A model generated the notes under the pieces. That model made no database searches and was not told the origin of the DNA. It worked only from the letters and a program-made list of their open reading frames with translations. A stretch of DNA of 6,939 nucleotides. Origin: JBFKOL01 sp041628815. Lineage in GTDB: Bacteria > Bacteroidota > Bacteroidia > Chitinophagales > Saprospiraceae. Positions 6,573-6,939 of the stretch are shown piece by piece (within the stretch, counting starts at the first letter, position 1; each line of letters opens with the position of its first letter). The DNA lies in assembly GCA_041628815.1 (NCBI GenBank), contig JBFKOL010000236.1, forward strand, positions 1-6,939. Direction: 5' to 3'. The translations under genes and the position numbers were made by a program.

Positions 6573-6732
6573 AACTTCTTTTCAATTAAAGATAAGGGAA
6601 AAGTGAATACGGGTTACAGATTGTAGGATGCAGGTAAAGTACTCACTTAATCATATTGAACGAATTCAACGAATCCTGAAACATCAACGTGCCAATGACG
6701 GTTATAGCATCATAACTAATCGTATAATTTAG
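6573..6732. other. Divergent intergenic region
   Basis: 160 bases between two divergent genes. Two small inverted repeats are visible: TTGAA-CGAA-TTCAA at 6656-6669 and GTTAT-AGCATC-ATAAC near 6701-6716. No full Bacteroidota promoter is found on either strand. The repeats are short enough to be chance in AT-rich DNA. Confidence 0.35.
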
Positions 6733-6939
6733 ATGTCATCCTATCAATATCCCTTCTACCTCCTTTTTGCTATCGTGGCCATATTTTTCATCCAGTGCAA
6801 ATCCGCCAACAGCCAGGGCAGCAAAGGCGCACCCCCGTCTTCGAAAGAATTCAAAGATTACTGGTATGCAGGTAATGCGGAACTCAACAGGTACCGTCTT
6901 GAGCAAGCACGTTATGGCGAAATACACGAAGGTGACGCC
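6733..6939 (+). CDS. Conserved Bacteroidota membrane-anchored/lipoprotein, N-terminal part only
   Basis: Sixty-nine codons are visible before the right edge. The protein opens with a hydrophobic stretch (8-20) ending at Cys22, then a linker rich in Ser, Gly, Pro and Lys, then DYWYAGNAELNRYRLEQARYGE and I-H-E-G-D-A. I recognise that block from a family of Bacteroidota predicted lipoproteins often mislabelled 'septum formation inhibitor Maf'; it has no resemblance to true Maf pyrophosphatases. Its role is not known to me. The residue before Cys22 is Gln, where a lipobox needs a small residue, so lipidation is uncertain and the leader may stay as an anchor. An in-frame TAG directly precedes the ATG, which fixes the start here or later, and no later Met occurs in the visible part. 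No Shine-Dalgarno is seen. Confidence 0.75.
   Translation, partial: MSSYQYPFYLLFAIVAIFFIQCKSANSQGSKGAPPSSKEFKDYWYAGNAELNRYRLEQARYGEIHEGDA

Noticed and set aside
6587..6594. TATCTTTA (minus strand) as a -7 box for the methyltransferase gene
   Set aside because: It differs from TAnnTTTG at the last base, would leave a leader of under 10 bases, and has no -33 partner.
6723..6728. TATAAT as a -10 box for the right-edge gene
   Set aside because: It ends four bases before the ATG, so transcription would start inside the gene; Bacteroidota promoters also do not use this box.

Overview
The window looks like a chromosomal segment of a Bacteroidota bacterium, plausibly a marine or environmental Saprospiria/Cytophagia-type lineage; this is an inference. 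The signs are a KDPG-aldolase of the 'MARFTRIQVAQKM' type common in that phylum, a downstream partial gene with the 'DYWYAG...LEQARYGEIH' signature of a Bacteroidota-specific lipoprotein family, weak or absent Shine-Dalgarno sequences, and TAnnTTTG-like -7 promoter elements. I see no RNA gene, insertion sequence, CRISPR array or phage gene.

Layout. (1) Positions 1-3210, minus strand: a four-gene catabolic and uptake cluster, read right to left as eda (KDPG/KHG aldolase), dctP (TRAP solute-binding lipoprotein), dctQ (small TRAP membrane subunit) and dctM (large TRAP membrane subunit, cut by the left edge). dctP/dctQ overlap by ATGA and dctQ/dctM by one base, so these three are translationally coupled; eda is separated from dctP by 82 bases. 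The set fits uptake of a sugar acid, probably a hexuronate, and its final cleavage to pyruvate plus glyceraldehyde-3-phosphate. (2) Positions 3211-3461: a divergent regulatory region with a perfect 6-4-6 inverted repeat and a candidate -7 box for eda. (3) Positions 3462-4577, plus strand: galactokinase, galK. (4) Positions 4611-6572, minus strand: a gene pair made of a signal-peptide-bearing O-methyltransferase-like protein followed by a class V (isopenicillin-N-epimerase/cysteine-desulfurase-like) PLP enzyme with a twin-arginine leader. (5) Positions 6573-6732: a short intergenic stretch, then from 6733 to the right edge on the plus strand the N-terminus of a conserved membrane-anchored protein.

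How the genes fit together. Genes 1-4 form a convincing uronate/sugar-acid module and galK beside it handles galactose, so the left two thirds is a carbohydrate-use locus. The right third is different: two enzymes that depend on SAM and PLP, cofactors usually confined to the cytoplasm, both carry export signals and lie next to each other. That pair, together with a changed metal-ligand position in the methyltransferase, is the least explained part of the window.
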